Of a DNA stretch of 64,000 bases, positions 60,424-64,000 are shown in pieces (the first letter of the stretch is position 1; every line of letters begins with the position of its first letter). Location of the stretch: assembly GCF_009769385.1 (NCBI RefSeq), contig NZ_VKAB01000018.1, positions 1 through 64,000 of the forward strand, given 5' to 3'. The position numbers and the translations under genes are program-made. The stretch comes from Saccharothrix deserti (GTDB lineage Bacteria; Actinomycetota; Actinomycetes; Mycobacteriales; Pseudonocardiaceae). The notes under the pieces were generated by a model that was not told where the DNA came from, did no database searches, and saw nothing but the letters and a program-made list of their open reading frames with translations.

Positions 60424-61941
60424 GTGGTGGATCGTCCGGTTCGGGTTCTGCCCATCCGTCCTGATGTGCGGTTCCTCAAGGACGAGGCGAAACGTCGGCG
60501 GCGCGGCGGTGAGTTCGGTTCGCTGGCCGCGGCGCAGTTCGCCATCGCGCGGGAGCACGGGTTCGGGTCCTGGCCGCAGTTGGCGACCTTCATCCGGACC
60601 CGCAGGCTGAGCACCGCGGAACGGGCGGCTGCCCTGGTTCGCGCCGCGTGCGGGAGCGACGTGCGCACCGCGCGCACGTTGCTGGCCGCCGAGCCCGAAC
60701 TGGCCCGGCACGACCTGGCGACGGCCTGCGTCACCGGTGAAGCCGACGTCGTGGCCCGGATCCTCGCCGGTCGGCCGGGTGCGGCGACCCGGCCGACCGG
60801 TCCGAACGGGATACCGCCGATCCTCTACGCCTGCTTCACCCGGCTCTTGCGATCCGATCCGGACCGCGCGGCGGGTGTCCGCCAGGTGGTGCGCCTCCTG
60901 TTGGCCGCGGGCGCCGATCCGAACACCACCGTGGACGCGTACGAGGAGGCGCCGCCGATCTACGGCGCGGCCGGGGTCGTCAACGATCCCGAGCTGACCG
61001 CGATGCTGCTCGCGGCAGGCGCCGATCCCGACGAGGGTCTGCCACTGCCGGACCCGGACGACGCGCTCGCGCCCGGACGACCGTGGGGCAACGAATCGCT
61101 CTACCACGCCGCCGAGTTCCCCGACCCCGCGTGCGCCGAGTTGCTGCTCGACGCGAAACCGCATCCGATCCGGGTCTCCTACTGCCTCCGGCGGGCCCTG
61201 GACTTCGACAACCCGCCGATGATCGAGGCGTTCCTGCGGCACGGCGCCGACCCGAACCTCGTCCCGAGCTTCGGCCGGGGCCGGACCGCGCTGATCTCCG
61301 CCGTGATCGGAGGCCATGCGGCGCGGACCGTCGCCCGGATCCTCGACGCCGGCGCTTCCGTCAACGCGGTCGACGACGCCAGGCTCACCGCGCTGCGTTA
61401 CGCCGTCCGGTACGGCGAACGTGAGATCACGGGACTGTTGACCGCACGTGGCGGTGATCCGGACGCGGTCACCGACGAGGACCGCTGGATGGGTGCGATT
61501 TCCACCGGTGACGCCCCGCCCGGTCCCGGCCGGCCGGACCTCGACCTGCTGGAGCGAGCGGCCGAGCGCGGCGACGTCGAGCTGATCAACCGGTTGGTCC
61601 ACGCCGGCGCGGACGTGAACGGCACCTCCCGCGGCACGGACCTGCCGCCACTGCACGCCGCCGCCTATCGCGGACACCGCGACGCCGTTATCGCGCTCCT
61701 GGCCGCGGGAGTCGACCCGACGACGCTCAACCACTACGGCGGCACCGCGTTGCAGGCGGCGGTCTTCGGCTCGGAGCACTGCACCGATCCGCGCGGCGGG
61801 ATCAGCATGCGCCCCTTCGAGGAGGTGACCCACGGTGACTACCCGGGCGTAGTCGCCGCACTGCTGGCCGCCGGCACACCGATGCCGGACGAAATCGCCG
61901 GCAGCCCCGCCGTCCAGGAGCTCCTCCACCGCCACGCATGA
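60424..61941 (+). CDS. Ankyrin-repeat protein
   Basis: About 505 residues from GTG 60424, with GAGAGGGG five bases upstream. The N-terminal ~70 residues (L-P-I-R-P-D-V-R-F-L-K-D-E-A-K, then S-L-A-A-A-Q-F-A-I-A-R-E-H-G-F-G-S-W-P) are the domain that commonly precedes bacterial ankyrin repeats. At least eight ankyrin units follow, with motifs such as L-L-L-A-A-G-A-D-P-N, F-L-R-H-G-A-D-P-N, L-V-H-A-G-A-D-V-N and L-H-A-A-A-Y-R-G-H. No catalytic domain or signal peptide is seen; a protein-interaction role in the cytoplasm is likely. Confidence 0.82.
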   Translation: MVDRPVRVLPIRPDVRFLKDEAKRRRRGGEFGSLAAAQFAIAREHGFGSWPQLATFIRTRRLSTAERAAALVRAACGSDVRTARTLLAAEPELARHDLATACVTGEADVVARILAGRPGAATRPTGPNGIPPILYACFTRLLRSDPDRAAGVRQVVRLLLAAGADPNTTVDAYEEAPPIYGAAGVVNDPELTAMLLAAGADPDEGLPLPDPDDALAPGRPWGNESLYHAAEFPDPACAELLLDAKPHPIRVSYCLRRALDFDNPPMIEAFLRHGADPNLVPSFGRGRTALISAVIGGHAARTVARILDAGASVNAVDDARLTALRYAVRYGEREITGLLTARGGDPDAVTDEDRWMGAISTGDAPPGPGRPDLDLLERAAERGDVELINRLVHAGADVNGTSRGTDLPPLHAAAYRGHRDAVIALLAAGVDPTTLNHYGGTALQAAVFGSEHCTDPRGGISMRPFEEVTHGDYPGVVAALLAAGTPMPDEIAGSPAVQELLHRHA

Positions 61942-62039
61942 CACCCACGCGCTTGCCGATGTCCTCGCCCTTCTCGGGATCCCACGGCCCACCGTAAACT
62001 GCCCCACGAAGTCATCCATGATCAGCGAGGTAGAAGTCC

Positions 62040-62624
62040 ATGACCATCGGGTCGTTACCGCCGAACCACGAGCAGATGGCGTCTTGGAACGCGGCGGTTC
62101 ACCTCTACCGGCACCTCGTGGAGGGCGGCATACCCGACGAGATCAGCACCTCCCTGTTGCTCGCACAGGGCGAGGCGGCGTACTCCGATCTCACGCTCGG
62201 CTACGCCCGGTTCTACGGCATGGACGTCACTTACCGGCAGACCAGCGGTTTCTTCCTCGGGTCGCCCCTGTTCGTCGCGGCCGGCCTGGCGGTCAACGCG
62301 ATGGGAAATTCCCTCGCCAAACGGCGCGCGGAGGAACAGGCCGCGCCCCAGTGGCGAGAGCACTGCCCGGCACGCGTGGTCGTGACGACCTACTGCACCA
62401 TGTGCTTCGCCCACGGCAGGTGGTTGCGATTCCCGCACCCGGCTGTGGTGGACTTCAACGCCGACATGCTCAACAGCGTCTGCTACCTGATCTTCAACGA
62501 CGCAGAGCCGCTGCAACTGGCCGGTCCACAGGTCCCTTGGCTGGTCGTCCTGCTGTCGAGCTTCCTCTACGGCCCGGACCGACTCCCCGGGTTGCCTTTC
62601 CTGCAGTCGATCGCGCGGACCTGA
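62040..62624 (+). CDS. Hypothetical protein with a hydrophobic segment
   Basis: 194 residues; family not recognised. Features: a possible membrane-associated segment (about 73-90, F-F-L-G-S-P-L-F-V-A-A-G-L-A-V-N-A), a Cys pair in T-Y-C-T-M-C-F and a C-terminal hydrophobic V-P-W-L-V-V-L-L-S-S-F-L. The G-R-W-L-R-F-P-H-P-A-V-V-D-F segment suggests a compact beta domain. ATG 62040 has a weak AGG-containing upstream. Followed by a small gene 63 bases downstream; the two may be co-transcribed. Confidence 0.5.
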   Translation: MTIGSLPPNHEQMASWNAAVHLYRHLVEGGIPDEISTSLLLAQGEAAYSDLTLGYARFYGMDVTYRQTSGFFLGSPLFVAAGLAVNAMGNSLAKRRAEEQAAPQWREHCPARVVVTTYCTMCFAHGRWLRFPHPAVVDFNADMLNSVCYLIFNDAEPLQLAGPQVPWLVVLLSSFLYGPDRLPGLPFLQSIART

Positions 62625-62687
62625 GACTCGGTCGCCGGACGGCGACTCCAATCTGAACTACGCTCGACGGGGTTGGGAGGAGGGAAC

Positions 62688-62918
62688 ATGACGGACGAGG
62701 AGCTCGTCGTCGAGTTCGCCCTGACCCGCCTGGACAACCCCGATCTCGACCTGGAGGAGATCGCCGCGCTCGTCGTCCGGCGGATGGGTGCGGATCGCAT
62801 GCTGGAGTTCGCCTCCCGCAACCTCGCCACTCGCGGTGAGTTGCGCGGTGCGGTGTTCCCGACCGCCGTCGAGCACGTGCTGCGGGTGGTGCTGACCCTG
62901 CGCGGTCCCGTGGACTAG
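62688..62918 (+). CDS. Small hypothetical helical protein
   Basis: 76 residues, acidic N-terminus (T-D-E-E-L-V-V-E-F-A-L-T-R-L) and predicted all-helical; no known motif. Start ATG 62688 is preceded by an excellent GGGAGGAGGG Shine-Dalgarno. The stop codon is the first part of the following terminator stem. Confidence 0.5.
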   Translation: MTDEELVVEFALTRLDNPDLDLEEIAALVVRRMGADRMLEFASRNLATRGELRGAVFPTAVEHVLRVVLTLRGPVD

Positions 62919-62949
62919 GGCGGTGTGGTCGGACGAGACCACACCGCCC
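62918..62949. terminator. Bidirectional terminator
   Basis: GGGCGGTGTGGTC (62918-62930) pairs perfectly with GACCACACCGCCC (62937-62949), loop GGACGA, between convergent genes ending at 62918 and 62957. Confidence 0.75.
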
Positions 62950-62956
62950 ACCCCGG

Positions 62957-64000
62957 TCAACGCCGGAAACGGATGGTGTACCGGTGTTGCGCGGTCCCGT
63001 CCTCGCTGGTCACGGTCACCGTCGCGGTCCCGTCGGAACGGTCGGCCTGCCGCACTTCCACCGCCGCGTACGGGTCGGCGGCGGTCGCGGACACCACGCC
63101 CCGGCGTCCGTCGACCCGGTAGTCCGTCGTGTCCGGGTCGAAGCCGGCGATCGGTGCGCCGTCGACGAAGAGCTGTGCCGCCGAGGCCTCCGACGACTTC
63201 CCGGGCGCCTTGGCGAACACCTCGATCTCGCTGACCGTCATGTACATCGCCGGACGTGCGGTCAGCACCACCCGGACCGCGTCGGCGGCCGACGCCCGCA
63301 CCGGCGCCTCCACCACGGGCGCGGGCGCGCCGTCACCGATGACCGGCACCTCGCCACCGGTGTCGACCCACGTGCCGCCGGAGTCCCGGACCTGCACCCG
63401 GAGCGACTGCGCGTAGCTCGCGGTCGAGCCGTTGTCGCGGTGGAAGTGCACGACGACGCGGCTGATGTCGCGACGCTGCGGCAGCTGGAACGTGAGCGTG
63501 TCCGACGGGTTCTTCGTCCCCGACCTCCAGTTGGACCACGCCTTGTCGGTCGTGACGCCGTTGCGGAGGCGGTCGGCTGAGTAGCCGTTCTCGGTGTAGG
63601 TGGCCGAGGCCACCACGCCGCTGTCCAGCGCCGCGTTGACCTCGACCGGTGCGGTCACCTGCACCTGTGCCGTCGCGGCGACGGAGGAACCGTCGACCAC
63701 CCGTGCCGTGCCGTGGACCGTCGTCACGCCCGGTTCGGTGAAGGCCGGGGCGTTCCACGTCACCGGGAGTTCCGTGGTCCCACCACGTGTGCCGACCCCG
63801 GTGACGGTGGCGGGCAGCGTGGGCGTCCCGCCGACGTACGCCTTCGCCCGCGCGGGCCGGGTCGAGGCGATGGTGTCGACCGTGACGACCGCCGTGGTGC
63901 GGAACGCCCGGCCGAGCGGGTCGGTCGCCGTACCCGGCACCCGCACCGTCCCCGGTCGCGCCCACCGTTCCACGGGCACCGGCTGCCACGTCACGGGCAG
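62957..64000 (-). CDS. C-terminal part of a secreted glycan-active protein with Ig-like and F5/8C-like domains (partial)
   Basis: About 347 visible residues, open to the right edge. In order: the end of one and one further bacterial Ig-like (Big_4-type) domain (L-P-V-T-W-N-A-P-A-F-T-E-P-G and V-D-T-I-A-S-T-R-P-A), a discoidin/F5-8C-like beta-sandwich (about 125-270; A-S-A-T-Y-T-E-N-G-Y, D-K-A-W-S-N-W-R-S-G-T-K-N, S-E-I-E-V-F-A-K) and a final cadherin-like beta domain ending R-Y-T-I-R-F-R-R. This tail architecture is typical of large actinomycete glycoside hydrolases (GH2, GH43, GH127 and similar). The catalytic part lies outside the window. Confidence 0.75.
   Translation of the reverse strand: MPVTWQPVPVERWARPGTVRVPGTATDPLGRAFRTTAVVTVDTIASTRPARAKAYVGGTPTLPATVTGVGTRGGTTELPVTWNAPAFTEPGVTTVHGTARVVDGSSVAATAQVQVTAPVEVNAALDSGVVASATYTENGYSADRLRNGVTTDKAWSNWRSGTKNPSDTLTFQLPQRRDISRVVVHFHRDNGSTASYAQSLRVQVRDSGGTWVDTGGEVPVIGDGAPAPVVEAPVRASAADAVRVVLTARPAMYMTVSEIEVFAKAPGKSSEASAAQLFVDGAPIAGFDPDTTDYRVDGRRGVVSATAADPYAAVEVRQADRSDGTATVTVTSEDGTAQHRYTIRFRR

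Overview
The window comes from a high-GC, spore-forming actinomycete. Many GTG starts, long antisense open frames, a whiE-type aromatic polyketide (spore pigment) operon, a SigE-type sigma factor, a NACHT NTPase and large secreted arabinan-degrading enzymes point to the Pseudonocardiales (Saccharothrix, Lentzea or Actinosynnema-like). The family placement is an inference from gene content. I found no tRNA, rRNA, CRISPR array, integrase or prophage. The left edge holds the first codons of an IS701-type transposase.

Layout. 1-5.8 kb: RidA-like protein, AlkD-like DNA repair protein, WGR/beta-propeller protein, an antibiotic-resistance ABC-F gene preceded by a leader peptide and an RBS-sequestering hairpin (its coding frame appears broken near the N-terminus), and a secreted DUF6250-type protein. 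6.3-10.1 kb: a tightly packed minus-strand operon of a glutamate-decarboxylase-like PLP enzyme and two tandem divergent cytochromes P450, a possible small biosynthetic pathway. 10.5-20.4 kb: a plant-polysaccharide region with a 1501-residue double-GH43 enzyme and a GH127/ricin-lectin beta-L-arabinofuranosidase, both preceded by near-identical LacI-type operators with no LacI gene in the window, plus a PhyH dioxygenase/AraC divergent pair. 20.4-25.3 kb: a 1056-residue membrane NACHT protein with a periplasmic-binding-like C-terminus, an aminotransferase remnant, an NmrA-type oxidoreductase behind a MerR-type promoter, and a small membrane protein. 25.3-31.3 kb: a NarL-type two-component system, secreted or membrane beta-structured proteins and a Bcr/CflA exporter.

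31.4-39.5 kb: an unusual MerR-HTH/DNA-sliding-clamp fusion with its own 19-bp-spacer promoter and a translationally coupled helical-repeat protein; CapA; GrpB; an NPP1 (Nep1-like) secreted protein; a broken TPR gene; and a SigE-type sigma factor with a coupled membrane partner. 39.6-46.1 kb: a large secreted subtilase, an Arg/Trp-rich 11-residue-repeat protein of unknown function, an autoregulated MarR gene, a membrane protein controlled by twin dyads, and a small cysteine-containing secreted protein.

46.2-52.7 kb: a nine-gene aromatic polyketide operon (ABM monooxygenase, SchA/CurD-like protein, cupin, KS-alpha, KS-beta, ACP, aromatase/cyclase, TcmI-type cyclase, FAD hydroxylase) in near-whiE order, mostly with 4-bp start/stop overlaps. 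52.7-60 kb: argG, a DHA2-type exporter, a proline-rich ORF, and a glycogen-debranching-type GH with a GT4 glycosyltransferase. 60.4-64 kb: an ankyrin protein, two small unknowns and the C-terminal part of a secreted glycan-active protein running off the right edge.

The most interesting candidates for undescribed biology are the PLP decarboxylase/twin P450 operon, the MerR-sliding-clamp operon, the NACHT/periplasmic-sensor fusion, the 11-residue repeat protein and the ABC-F leader attenuator.
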